From Sphaeramia orbicularis (taxonomy: Eukaryota > Chordata > Actinopteri > Kurtiformes > Apogonidae), in contig NC_043966.1 in NCBI RefSeq assembly GCF_902148855.1, forward strand, positions 29,320,647-29,384,646: DNA of 64,000 nucleotides, in the 5' to 3' direction. Below, in pieces: positions 1 to 11,991 of the stretch (position 1 is its first letter; each line of letters begins with the position of its first letter). The position numbers and the translations under genes were made by a program. The notes under the pieces are model-generated. The model worked only from the letters and a program-made list of their open reading frames with translations. It had not been told where the DNA came from and searched no databases.

Positions 1-798
1 ATGTTTTGAAAATGACATGATAGTCTATTGGAGAAAATTAACTAGTGTGTTAAATATATATTTTATTATTCCAGGGCTGACACACTGTTGAACCTCATAT
101 TGCAAACATAGCACAAGCAGTCCAATTTCTTCCACTGAAAGATTATTCAACAAAATATTATGTACAGGAAGTGAGATTAATAGACTATTGCATTATTTAA
201 AGGAATATGTTATACTTATATAACTAATACTAGTTACCTGAAGGTTAAAGACAACTTCATACAGTAATGTTGCAGAACCATAAAAATACAGAGCAGGCAT
301 TTCATAGGCTAATTAGCAGTAGTTACTGTTAGAATTAGGTAACATGATAGATATAAAAACGCTTAGGCTGTACACTATTCCTTACTGGAGTTTTTTTTTA
401 ACCACAACTTAAATTTCTAAAAAATGACACATTCACACTGACAAATACATACATACAGTGCAGATTACACTGGTCCTGAGGGTCTAGAGGTAGGTAACAG
501 CAAGGGAAGGCTGGAGGAGAGTTCAGCAGCACCATCAGCCAGTGTGGAAAAAATGGGATATATGAGACAGGACAGCTAGTGCTCTACTCATGCGGATGAA
601 AAATGACATTACAAATTATATTACATGAAGAAATTACATGCAATATTGATACCAAGTCACTACAACTAGGTCTGGATGCAAAAGGCACAGGTGAGGTCGT
701 TCAATCCCATAACAGCTTCACTTTAAATTTTCCGCACGTTGTGTTTCTTCTCCCTTTTATTTATTTATTTTTTTTATTTCTTTATGTTTTTTTTAGCT
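1..798. other. 3' flank of IGT1 with minus-strand poly-A signals
   Basis: No coding exon is seen here. Just beyond the IGT1 stop, a T-rich run with TTTATT repeats at about 755-780 reads as overlapping AATAAA signals on the minus strand, so it is the likely 3' UTR end of IGT1. The rest is AT-rich sequence in which I see nothing definable. Confidence 0.5.
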
Positions 799-2511
799 CT
801 ATAAAAAGTTCAGTTTGTCTGAGGTGTAAACACTGCAGGACTCAGAGGTGTCTGTGTCTAGTGGCAGTGCAGAAAAGTAGTTCTGTGATTGGTTTGATTT
901 TCCTTTAACTCTATCTTTGTTGATCTGGAACTGAACACATTCTTCAGAGGAGTGGAGACAGTCTGAAGCTCCAGGTACCGAAAAGGAAACCCTCCTCTCG
1001 TCCTCATTAGATTGGTCCTGGAAAAAAAAAACACAACCATATCTTTAAGAATCTGGAACAGTTATCTGAATATTTCCACTTTTCCAATAGTACTGCAGTA
1101 CCTGAGTAGCAGCATTATGACAAGGGGAGCTCCTGGATGTCAGTCTTTGGGCTTCCTCATTCTGAGCCCTCACATGAGCTGGAGATAAACGAGGTGGAGT
1201 TCTGCCCATGACCTGAGAGTAGCCCTGGAAATACACACACCAGCACGTGTGCATATAATACGTACATGCAGAGGCTCTGTTCAGCCCTTGCTTTAACATA
1301 CATTTTCAGATATGTAAACACAAGTGTGTAGCTGTAAATGCATCTGTTTAGACCTGGTGTTAGAATGCGTCTTTTAAGTGGTAACTTCTGATTGGACTTC
1401 CACGCTCTGTATTCAAATAATCAAGCTCATCTGATGCATAAGTCATAGCGGAAGGTTTCATTTCAAGTTTTTTGGTAAATGTAGTTCACTTTGCATATTA
1501 AAGACCACAAAGTGTTTTTTAGAGATTATTCACAGCATGAGGCCATGTCGGGATTCAATGAATGCACCTTAAATATCAATAAATATCAATAATTTTGACT
1601 GTTTTATTTGTTATTATTCACTCTCCGGTAGAATGACCCGTTGTGCAATAGCTGTCTTATTTGTCGAAAAGTAGTTAACATTACTGTACAATACATATCA
1701 GAATTCACTTGTGCTGATGCTACAATCTAAATTCCCTTTTACATATTGCTCTTATCTTAAATTTTTTTATATATGTATTGCTGTTCTTAGCGCTATCTCT
1801 TACAAAATTCTTAAAATATTTTTCTCAAGATATATTTTTCTCCCCATGAAATTATTGAGACAATGTCATGTATTCTTGTCAGTATGTAATCATTGCACCT
1901 AGTCAAAAGTGATTACTGTATAAATAGGAATAAAAAGAGGAAAGTGTCTGAAAAAAATAGGCAATGGCTACTGTCATTGTACTGTGGCACGAAATATCAG
2001 TTTGTCTACTGGCACTGGCACAGAGCCAATGAAATGTTAGCATTTGTACTGTGACAATAAGCAGTAACGACATTTTGTTCCCACAGAGCCAATCATGGAT
2101 ACCGTTACATGACCTCATTAGCCTCTTGTTGCCACAGTGCTGTGGTGATATATGGCGTATACCGGTAACTGGCACCCTAGCCTTGTCCAGTAACCAGATA
2201 GGCACATGGCAATAGCTACTTCGAAAAAGAAAAATTTTGTCAAATTTATGGACAACACTGTATTTCTAACTTATCTTATCTTATCTTGTGTGAACTGTTT
2301 CAGGCAAAAAGAGTGTAAATAAAACCTCCACACTCATGAGCATCAGTTAATCATCCTTACAGCATGAGTAGGACTGGCTCTCGGGGTCCATTTCCTTGGT
2401 GATCCAGACTGCTCAGAGTAACCGTAGAAGCCCGAAGGCTCAGAACTGGGCTGGCCATAGTCCTGCACATTTAACACACACACACATGCACACACACACA
2501 TGCACACACAC

Positions 2512-2552
<41 letters not shown>

Positions 2553-2881
2553 TAAAACTTTAAGTTGGATGTGATACCTATAATCGACTGAATTCTTAGG
2601 TGAATCCATTCATATTTGTCCAACGACATTTCTGTATGCTTTATTTATTAACACGTGGTATATCTGACACATTCACAGAGTCCAAGGTTTGCATTTATCA
2701 TCAAGTTCAGTGTCAGGGAGCAACAAGTTACATGCAACAGTATCATATAATTCACCTATAAATGCACCCAGAGCACACAGCCCTCTGCCATGGCCAAGCA
2801 GGGCCGGTTCTAGCCATTTTGGTGCCCTAGGCAAGATATGAATTTGCCCCCCCACCCCACCCCACCCCACCATCACCACCA

Positions 2882-2918
<37 letters not shown>

Positions 2919-5900
2919 TGGTGGTGGGGGGTCATGAAGTGGAGTTGTGTGAAGCAGGAGAGGAGATGCATAAAGCCGCCAGCAGTAAACCAGATAGAAA
3001 CATATATAAACTAGATGGAAACATATATAAACCAGCCAACCAGCAATAAACCAGACGCCTTAGCAGATATCTCACAGCCTAATCATCTACAGTAGCATTA
3101 TTAGCCAACTTTGCATCCTTTCGATTCAGCTAGTTTTTGCTAGTAATATCAAATGTTTTTTAACATCATAAAAAGATTACATACCTCTATAATTGGATTA
3201 CTTTTCTGCCTCCTCTTTTCTCTGCTTCGAAACTGTGCAGCTAAGGGCATGGAGGGCTTTTTCATGGTGAAAAATCCTGCATCCTTTACCTGTATGCTAG
3301 TACAACACCTGACTGAGGCTGTCATTCAGCTCTGCTCTGTCTCTGTCACACAAACACACACATTGAGCACCGGGTCTGGGAGAGCTCACCTGAGAAATTA
3401 CAGGAGGGATTGTTGTTTTGTTTTTTTTCTCATTTCTTTATTTTTAAGACAGTTAATGAGAAATTTTCATGTTATCAACACTAGTACTTCTTTATTTACT
3501 GTAATTATTATTGCTATTATTATTTTTTTAATTTTTTTGCCTACTAGTGGTGTCCCCTCCAGTGGTTGGCACCCTAGGCAACCACCTATATGGCCTATGC
3601 CATGAGCCAGCCCTGCCTGGCCAAGAATCCACTTTTATTATTTTGTCCTAATAATAGTAAAATGAAAAATGCTATGTTTCCCTTTTTTGTCAGCCATTGC
3701 CAATAGTTAAAAGTCTAAAATTAACTGTTACAGCTCTAGGCTTTAAGTTCTGCAAGGCTTTGAACTATGTCTACATCCTATGCCCTACACTTCTTTCATG
3801 AACATCAGTGCAGTAGTTTTTGCCTAATGCTGCTGACAAACAAAAGGAGGGAAGTACGAGATAATTACTGTTAAAAATACTAAAACAATCTGGAATTAAA
3901 CAAGAAGCAGAAAATGGCATTTTTATCAGACAGAATACTGTTTTCCAAAATATGACTCACAATATAGTGGCAAGAAAAATATGTCAACCCTTTAAGAGTG
4001 AATGCTTTTCTTTAGGGATTGGTCATAAAATGTGATCTGCACCTATGCCACAAGTACAGACAAACACAATATCTTACCCTAATACCAAACAAAGAATTAC
4101 AATATTTCATATCCTTATATTTTTTGACGAATTCATGTAGAAAAGTAGCACATTTCAAAAGGTTCACATTCTTATTCTTGGCCATGTCTATTTATATCCA
4201 TGTAAATATAAAGTCTGAAGCACTGCAGGAGCATAGTAGACTGCATTTGACCTTTGAACCCCAGAATTTATCAGTGACAAGTGCAGGTCATGATAAATAT
4301 TACAGGTGAGATTGATCATCACTAGCTTTATGTGTATGTGTTTGAGGTATGGTATGAACATAAGCACAAACATGCAGCCAGATGACACAACCTGACTCCA
4401 TCAGTGTGGGTCATTACAGTTACTGATTAAAACATTGGCAACTACAAAGGTCTTCCATACAAATATTGTTTCCTTAAAAAGCTTACATGTAGTATATGGC
4501 ATTCAGTCTTCAATCATTGTAAGAGTGTGTTACTCTGGAATATTCTTTGCCTTTCAGACAAAACTGTATACAGCACAATCAAAAGTAATCAAAAGGCTGT
4601 TTGGTTGGTTCTCATGTTGGAACTTGCACGCCTCTCATCAACCAATCAGATCGCAACACTGTAAGCAACTTGAGTCTGACAGTAACCAGTGATGAATCCT
4701 TTATAAATGTATTGTAATGATCCGCAGGGGATTATTGTTAAGGTGTTGTTAGAGTGTTTAGTTTTGTACTGTTCCTTTAAATGATGATGTGTTATGTGTG
4801 CGTCAGAAGGGAAAGAGGAGTTTTGCATGTGAGGGAGAGCTGCAACAGTGCGGAGAGTGTTGTAGTCTAAAAAGCAAAAGTCAATGTTGGCATGGGTGTC
4901 GGCCAAAAACAGTAACCCTGGTGTCAATAGTTATGTACGGCCTGGTGCTGGAATAAGCATCAGAAAGAAGTCCTCGTCTGCTGCTTTATAACTTGCACCA
5001 ACGTGACAGTATGTTTTTCAGTGTTACTATTATTGGAAAAGTAATGTAATAGCTCACAATACAATGTAATACTTTAACGGAATAAATAAAGTCATGAAAC
5101 AACTAGAATGATGATATTTTCTTTTGCATATTTACATGTTTCATGTAACCCCCCCCCCCACACACACACACACACACTGTAATAATACAGTGATAGCATA
5201 TTCATGGTGATGCCCCATAAAGGATAACTAGCTTGTAGGTCCTTGGCGGGGGTATAAAAGTTCATAAAAAGGAAAATTAAAACATATCTCCAAGTACATA
5301 CACTTTGGGTTACTACATGTTTGATTCTCCATTTTCTTAGATATGTCAAACTCTAAAGTAAATACCATTCGGAATACCTTCAAAAACATTTGTCATCATA
5401 GTAGGTGATATGGGGACTTTGGTTTCGCAGGGATTATTAAATAGTAACATTACTTATTAAATTTTTTAAAGAGTAAGTAGTAATCTGTAACCTTCCAGAC
5501 ATTAGCCAACCTGGGGATCTAATTTCCTCACCTGGATGTTGACTCTTGGAGGGTTGGCAGGCGGGTTGCGGTTTGTCCTGAGGCCAGCGATGATCTGTGA
5601 GAGGCTGCAGTTTGGGTATCGCTTCATAAACAAGATAAAACCAGCCAGAGAAACAAACATGCCGGACGGGACAGTGATGGATTTGAGGAGCGCTCGCCAC
5701 CTTCCCCCCTTTTCTGCAGAGATCAGATACAGAAACATAATTATATTACCCAATGTCCCCCTGGGATCAGAAAAGCATTCTAATTCTGATTTATACAAAT
5801 ACAAGCACAAATAGTGAGAAATAATGCCACTCACCAATCACCTGCAGCCAGGTAATGGACACCAGGTTGCCATTCCCATCTCTGATTTCATACATCCCAT

Positions 5901-8039
5901 CATGCCTTGAGGTCAGCCTTACAATGACAACCTCGTTAGTTGTGCCGTTCCTGCCCAGAGAGATGAGGCCTCTGTACCGCATGTCGTGATCAGTGATCTG
6001 GCCCTCTCGGATCAGCTGTACGGGGCCACGGGGGGGTTTGGGGTCAAAAGGGCCCAGCGAGGATTCATCAGGGTATCGGGTTGGGGTAAATATGAGGTGG
6101 GTGTGAGGGACGGGAAGAAAAAGGGGCAGATTTAGAGACTCCTTGGTGAAGCGGGTGACATTGAAGGTATGGCCTGCATCCATGTGCAGCACAAGAGAAA
6201 AAGAAGGAAGTGAAATGAAATGATGTATGATAGGATGTCATATGGAAAGGAATGATTGGAAAGACAAAATATAGCAGTTAAAATTGACCAGATTCTGAAG
6301 TTTAAGAAATGTACTCTGTAATTTCTTAAAAATCTTGTCGTTCTTTCTTTCACTGCTCACCACGGACAGTGAGGGTACTGCGGGACAACACCTTCCCTTT
6401 CCCATCTTTCACAGTGTAGTTTCCTTGGTCGGCTTGTGTCACTCTCTCAGCTACCCACACCTTTCCACCTCTTATTAGTCGACCACGGCCTGCATCACTC
6501 GTATCTTGGTCTGTCTTGACCCACAGTACTATGGGCATGGCCTCTAGGGGAGCACCCTTGGGAGAAAACTCCAGTAAGGAGCCATTTTCAGGGATGTTGT
6601 ACTCGAAGTTCTCACCGTAGTTCCTCTGGTAGGACTTTATGCACTCTGAGGAAAACAGCAGAGAGGAGCAAATAAAGAGGAGTTGTCAAAACCTCCATAA
6701 CCTCCTGAGATCCAGGATAGTACAAGTTTTGGCTTCTTTTTTTTATTTATCTTTTTTTTTTTTTTTTTTACTTTAAATAATTGCCTACAGCACAATGCAA
6801 CAGTTTTTTCAGATGCATTTTTGAAATTTTTATGGAATGTCCTTTGCAGTGGACAGCATTTTTTTCTTCTTTCAATAAAGCTGTGAAACTCTTGTCCCCT
6901 ATAGAGGACAAAAATGCACTGCTGGGTCTCAGTAGGATAAATAATTCAGGGAAAAGACTGTACCTGAAACAGTCAAACGGACGGTCTCGTAGGTGAATCC
7001 AGAGGACAGTTTGATGGAGTAAAGTCCCTGATCTGCATGGGTCACCTCTTTCAGGACCAGCATCTTATCCCTCGTCCACTCAAACCGTGGGTCCTTTACC
7101 TGCAGTTGTAAAAACAAACAAAACAGGTTTTCTCAGTCTGTGTGAAGGATATACAACCATAACCATGGTCACCTCCACTTTCACCCACAGTGGTTTTCTC
7201 CAGGAGGACACGCCTCAGTCCTGGAGGATCTGGTGTAAAAGTCACAGTCCTTGATGTGGAATACACCGGCAGCTGAAATTCTTTCCCGGTACATATCAGC
7301 TGTGCTTCCTCTCTGTCACCTGAAAAAACACAACCAATTCAAGTCAGTCTTAATTCTTTGCAAAAAATTATTATTGTAAATACTCAGCAAAAAAGCCATC
7401 CTTTACTGCATTTTATAATTATTTCAAACATTACATTCTCTCAATTAAGTATTTTTAAAAAGGCAATCAAAATTGTTGACATTTGTACTTCCCTTGGTAT
7501 ATTCATCTGAATTCTGAACTTTGATACCCCTGGTGTAGGTTGGCGTACTTCTTTCTCTTCTTCCTGTCTTTCCTATCCTCTTTTTTTTCCTGTCCTTTCC
7601 TTCTATACATGATTGTAGGTAAGCATTTGTATAATGTCCTTCATTGCAGATGTTTTTCTTTTGTATATCTGATATGAGAAAAAAGGAAGCTATTTTCATA
7701 TAGTGATTACAACTGAGCAGTTATGTAATGACTTCTTTTACATCTGCTTACTTTGTGTGGTTATTAGGAAAAGTCTGTATTTGTCATGTAAACTGTACTG
7801 TTCTAAATAAAGTTTTTTTTTTTTTTTTTTTAAATTCTTTGCAAAAAATGTTCTGCAGGTAAGTATGTGATACAATGTTTGTTTTGACTTACCCAAAACA
7901 ACCCAACCTGTGAGAAAGGTAAAATAAAATTGATTATTAATCTTATCCTGCAGATTGCATGGACTGAAATAATTTTGGAGAACTTACCCACTGCAAGAGG
8001 GAGAGTCAGAAGGGCAGTGACCAGCGCGCAGGAGGACAT
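799..8039 (-). CDS. IGT1: three-Ig-domain type I membrane protein, 522 aa
   Basis: Nine exons: 8039-7988, 7319-7189, 7099-6964, 6645-6361, 6173-5835, 5713-5532, 2462-2361, 1224-1102, 1017-799. All splice phases agree. The second exon's donor (GTGGGT) is the weakest junction. Seen: a signal peptide starting MSSCALVTALL; Ig-like domain 1 (about 20-106, split over two exons); domain 2 (107-201); domain 3 (202-314); a transmembrane segment (about 326-344); and a cytoplasmic tail ending VYTSDKLNFL. Each domain has the F-strand motif D-x-G-x-Y (DQGLYSI, DQGNYTV, HDGMYEI) without the Cys that normally follows it. Sequons include ENGS, GNYT, FNVT and RNGT. A 5' UTR exon probably ends at 8389 (CAG/GTGAGT), with an acceptor just before AAGATG at 8042. 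This copy is the most diverged, lacks the Cys-rich juxtamembrane run and is transcribed away from the others. Surface receptor or adhesion is inferred; the partner is unknown. Confidence 0.86.
1880..1965. repeat. Fragment of dispersed MITE family S
   Basis: A block reading GTATGTAATCATTGCACC followed by TAAATAGGAATAAAAAGAGG recurs in order near 28,990-29,110 and 62,960-63,050, and inverted near 44,730-44,800. The rest of IGT1 intron 8 (1225-2360) shows no exon. Confidence 0.5.
2474..2550. repeat. (CA)n microsatellite
   Basis: Dinucleotide CA tract with a few TG interruptions, a few bases upstream (in IGT1 direction) of the exon at 2462-2361. It therefore sits in the acceptor region of that intron. 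Confidence 0.9.
2799..3617. mobile_element. Non-autonomous hAT-like element
   Basis: Starts CAGGGCCGGTTCTAG and ends with the inverted relative CATGAGCCAGCCCTG. TGGCCAAG at 2791-2798 is repeated at 3618-3625, giving an 8-bp target-site duplication (two extra bases at the right junction). The 8-bp duplication and the CAGGG terminus fit hAT. It carries a (CA)n tract at about 2881-2913 and lies in IGT1 intron 6. Confidence 0.7.
4713..5008. mobile_element. Solo LTR (old LTR retrotransposon, probably Ty3/gypsy type)
   Basis: A 296-bp block starts TGTAATGATC and ends GTGACA. It is flanked by GTAT at 4709-4712 and 5009-5012, a 4-bp duplication. No internal region is present, so it is a solo LTR fossil in IGT1 intron 6. 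Family assignment rests on size, TG..CA ends and the 4-bp duplication only. Confidence 0.5.
5149..5178. repeat. Poly-C/(CA)n microsatellite
   Basis: A run of C followed by (CA)n. The remainder of IGT1 intron 6 outside the hAT-like element and the LTR shows no definable feature. Confidence 0.8.
6701..6936. mobile_element. MITE family R, copy 1
   Basis: Short element with inverted ends: CCTCCTGAGATCCAG on the left and CTGGGTCTCAGTAGG on the right, in IGT1 intron 3. Related copies lie at 28146-28336 and 54602-54856, all with a T-rich middle and a conserved AAAGCTGTGAAACTCTTGTC block. Confidence 0.65.
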
Positions 8040-8388
8040 CTTCTGTAAATACAGACAGACAGACAGGACTGTTGCACCTATAAACACAGTGGGCAGAGAC
8101 GCGCACATCATTGTCATTCATCTCCATCCTCTGCTTTGGAAACAAGCAGTGAGCCGGATATGCGACCATCAATCACTGAACAACACAAGGCAGGGGGGTC
8201 GGGGCGGTGTATACAACACAGATACATCCAAAAAGCATCGACTCTATGACCGTGTAATCCATAACAGGCTGTTTGAAGTCATGTCCACTCATGTCCATGT
8301 TTCCCAGCCGCTGGAGAGGCCACAGAAGCGGCTGGAAATGATAAAAACACTCCCAAAGACCTCTGCGGCCTCTCTGCTCTGCACTCAC

Positions 8389-8620
8389 CTGCTGCTTTCG
8401 GTGAAAAATAGGCCTGCGTCTTGAAATGGATTAATGTTTATCTGAATGAGATCGGAATAAGAGGATAAAAACGTCCTATGCGCAGCGCATGAGCACTCCC
8501 CTCCTTCTTTTACTGATGATGGCAATGGCTCAGCTCTATTCACGAACCGGTTTACGCAAGTTGCGTCACACGCTCCGTTGCCATGGGTGTAAATTATGGC
8601 CGAGAAAACCGCACTAATGT
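8389..8620 (-). promoter_or_regulatory. IGT1 promoter / 5' UTR region
   Basis: A 5' UTR exon probably ends at 8389. Upstream in IGT1 direction (about 8560-8595) is a GC-richer block which, read on the minus strand, gives CCATGGCAACGGAG followed by TGACGCAAC. The first resembles an RFX X-box (GCAAC core), the second a CREB/ATF-like X2 site. No clear TATA box. The regulatory reading is inference. Confidence 0.4.
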
Positions 8621-8867
8621 TGTGTGCGTAGTAGGCAAGTAGAGACCAGTGTTTGACTCCTGCTCACTAATACTGGCTGATATTAGATGTTGTTCAATTT
8701 AATATGATTCAATGATAATAGGAGAGAGGCTGATACATCAATAAAAATACATGGTGTTGATGTTCAAAGAGTGCGGGAGTCATGACTGGAAACCACATAT
8801 ACAACATAAAAAAAGGAAAACAGCGAAAGCCATTTGTGTGTTACACAAACTAAAACACTCATTAGAC

Positions 8868-9535
8868 CAGGGGTGTCAAACTCGTTTTAGTTCAGGGGCC
8901 ACATTTAGCACAATATGATCTGAAGTGGGCCAGTAAAATAATAACATAATAATATACATTTAAAAAAATAAATATAACAACTCCAAACTTTTCACTATGT
9001 TTTAGAGTGAAAAAAGTCACTGTTACATCAAGAATATGTTTGCATTTACAAACGATCCTTCAAAGAAAATGTGAAAAACATGAACAACCATGAACAAACT
9101 AAAATTTATTTAGAAAAATAAGTGCAATTTTAACAATATTATGCCTCCGCAATCTACAAAGGCACAAAACGTTTAATAAAAGACATGATATTATAACAAA
9201 AAAATTGCCCTTTCTTCTCTTAAAACATTTCATGTTGTTCATATTCATTCAGGCAAGTACTATTTGTAAATGTTAATTTTTTCATGTAATTAAATACTTT
9301 TGTACCTAAAACAAAGAGAAAAATTTGGAGTTGTCATTATTTATAAGTTATTATGATATTATTTTACTGTTCTGACCCATTTAAGATTGAATTGGGCTGA
9401 ATATGGCTCCTAAACTAAAAATGATTGTTAATATTTTAGGTGACATTTTTGCATTTCACAAATTCATCACACGGGCTTGACTGGACCCTTTGGCGGGCCG
9501 GATTTGGGCCCTGGGCCGCATGTTTGACATCTGTG
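8868..9535. mobile_element. Non-autonomous hAT element, copy 1
   Basis: Begins CAGGGGTGTCAAACTC and ends GCATGTTTGACATCTGTG. Flanks CATTAGAC and CATTTGAC give an 8-bp target-site duplication with one mismatch, typical of hAT. It belongs to a family common in fish. Diverged relatives lie at about 10895-11302 and 44815-45356. Confidence 0.75.
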
Positions 9536-9669
9536 CATTTGACAATAGTGCATTACACAATTCAATGGCCATTCCATATCTGCATGAAACCCAGGAAATT
9601 AAGTTTTGTCTTTATTACATTAGATAATTACCTTGATTAGAAACTGTATGATGCAACAATTTTTTCAGT

Positions 9670-9672
9670 TAC

Positions 9673-9719
<47 letters not shown>
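9670..9719. repeat. (TTTA)n microsatellite
   Basis: Perfect TTTA tetranucleotide run directly abutting the left end of the TTAA-flanked MITE that follows. Confidence 0.9.
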
Positions 9720-9722
<3 letters not shown>

Positions 9723-10251
9723 ACCCATAAAGACCCAGTGCTACTTTTGCAGCAATTCCAAAATAGTTTTTTTTCTGTATGTTTACCTTTTCTTATGTGA
9801 TTTACCACCATTTAATCCAATATTATTCTCTATGTTTTGCATTTTAAGTGAATATCAGGTATTTTCCGGGATTTAATTTACTGATCATGTAGATGTTCAC
9901 TGAAGCTCAAATTAAAGTTGAGTGCTATTATATCAAAAACAGAGAAAACGTGAAAAGAAAATGTGACTTTTTCAGTAAAAGACAACATTAACTGAACATA
10001 AACCAAGTGTGTCCATCCACTGTCATTTATCAAACTCCATGGATTTTATTGGTGATTAATGTTGTGGAAGATGACGATGTTTCCATGGTAACGATGGAGC
10101 CTCTGAACATCCAAATGGGTCATATCTGATGATCATGAAAAGATGACAAACTACATTTTACACCAGTTATTTACATGTATTGATAGGATTAGTGGATCAG
10201 CAGGTATTAAACATTTTAGATCGGTAGATGCTTTGGGTCTTTATGGGTTAA
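9720..10251. mobile_element. piggyBac-like MITE family Q, copy 1
   Basis: Inverted ends TTAACCCATAAAGACCCAG and GGGTCTTTATGGGTTAA, both including TTAA. TTAA target duplication plus a CCC terminus is the piggyBac signature. No transposase. A second copy (46075-47169) carries another MITE inside it. Confidence 0.7.
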
Positions 10252-10894
10252 GTTATGCCCTATGAAGAACAAAATTACAATTGCTGGGTCTCAGGAGAAT
10301 GTTGATTTACTGTGTTGAAGTTTGGAGACTGCATGCAAAACACAAACAACCAATAAGCCTATTAATTTTACAGAAAACAGTAAGCTCCTATTACATAAAA
10401 GGAATAGAGGTCTTTAAAAAAAAAAAAAATCAGAACCAAAGTGATGGAATGGTGTATCTCAGTATTTCTTGGTATATCTCAATTTATGAAACTCACAAAC
10501 TAAGTAAAAACAAAAAAAAAGTCCTCATCTGTTTTGATTCTGCAGCTGCTTTGACGGCCGTAAGATAGGGTAAATCAAAAGGACAACAAGGTCTTATTTT
10601 ATACATTTGTAAGGTTATGTGTGAAGTTAAGCCACATATCTATACATGCTAGGGTTGAGAGTAGTTAAATAGATTCAACAGCCAAGTTACATCAAAATGC
10701 AGAGAAAGAAGTGAAACCTACAGGGCAGTTGAAGGGTGTTGTTAAGTGGAAAACATGCCTGACAAAGTCCCACATGCAATATTTCAGTGGCCTGTTTTTA
10801 GCATCGATAACAGAACACATTCACTGTGGTATTCTTAAAAAAAAAAAAAAAAAACTATCCTTTTTACACATTCATTACAACTTACTGATCAGAG
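10252..10894. other. Spacer, no feature seen
   Basis: AT-rich spacer with A-runs at about 10413-10428 and 10837-10854. The right part of a family-R-like block (GCTGGGTCTCAGGAG near 10284) occurs at its start. No gene is seen. Confidence 0.4.
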
Positions 10895-11302
10895 TGGATC
10901 TATAAATACACAAAACATTTAGTAACAGGCAGAATATTGTAAAAATTACATTTACTTCTCTTAAGACATGGTTGTTCATATTTGTCGTTCACATTTATCA
11001 GGTTATTCATGTTTTTTGTTAAATGATAGTTTGTTTTCATGTAAATACAGGAAAATTACATGAAAATGTTTACATTTACTAAACAAAAATTTGGAGTTGT
11101 CATTCTTTATAGGTTATTATGATAGTATTTTACTGATCTGATCCACTTGAGATTGAATTGGTGAGTACATGGAACCTGAACTAAAATGACTGTTAATATC
11201 TTATGTGAAATTTTTGCATTTCACAAATGCCTCCCACAGGCCAGATTGGAGCCTTTGGTGAGCTGCATTTGGCCCACAGGCTGCATGTTTGACACCCATG
11301 AG
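10895..11302. mobile_element. hAT MITE, diverged copy 2 (3' part)
   Basis: Aligns by eye to the second half of the copy at 8868-9535, sharing the ATTTGGAGTTGTCATT block and the GCATGTTTGACACCCATG end. The left half is missing. Confidence 0.6.
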
Positions 11303-11344
11303 TTAAAGAGTTTGTTGAAATATTCAACACTGTAATAATTATCC

Positions 11345-11435
11345 AATAGTGATGGGACTTTTGGCTCTTTGAAGGGAGCCGTTCAATCAGGAGCCATTCA
11401 CTGAAAAGAGCTGTTCAAAAGACTGGCTCTTTTAT
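11345..11435. mobile_element. hAT-like element end
   Basis: TGATGGGACTTTTGGCTCTTT followed by GGGAGCCG resembles the termini of a widespread fish hAT-like repeat. A matching right end was not identified. The element could extend to the minisatellite at 11992-12956, which may be its internal part. Confidence 0.35.
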
Positions 11436-11991
11436 GTTTTTGACATTATTTTGAAACACCAATGTTTTAATGACTAAATAGGCTACATGTGAAGATTGAC
11501 ATTACATTTTCAAGGTGTTTAATTGGCACGGCAGTAAATATTATCTTACCATAAAAAAGAATAGTTCATTAAAATGTGTGGGCTAAATACATGACATGAG
11601 AGGTGACATTAGGCAAATGCTGGAATTTGACAAAAAACATCACAGTACATTATGTGGATGAGTCTGTAGCCTAAAATGAAGAAGAAAATAAACGTTTTCT
11701 TATGAAATAACATTTTATTCCCCTCAAAACAAGAACAATAAATGTGTGTAAACATAAAGAAAAAATTGCATAAAGCAAAACAGTGATTAATCACTGCAAT
11801 TACTTAAATACCTGAACTATAGTGCAGTTCTTAAGTTGCATGCCCATCTTTTCTTTCTGAAAAGGGCATCCAAATACTGCTCCTTTTTCTTTGGCTCATT
11901 ACTCACAGGTGATCACTCACTCACTCTCAAACTTTTCTATGCTCACTTCACGCTTCAAACTGTTTTTTTGTTAACTTCTTCCCTGAGACAT

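Noticed and set aside
603-908. 101-codon plus-strand ORF
   Set aside because: It overlaps the IGT1 terminal exon and 3' UTR on the opposite strand and has no recognisable features.
3153-3605. 150-codon plus-strand ORF with hydrophobic stretches
   Set aside because: Lies wholly in the hAT-like element at 2799-3617; the hydrophobic runs come from T-rich sequence.
7930-8424. 164-codon plus-strand ORF
   Set aside because: Antisense to the IGT1 signal-peptide exon and 5' UTR; no family match visible and no splice or promoter evidence.
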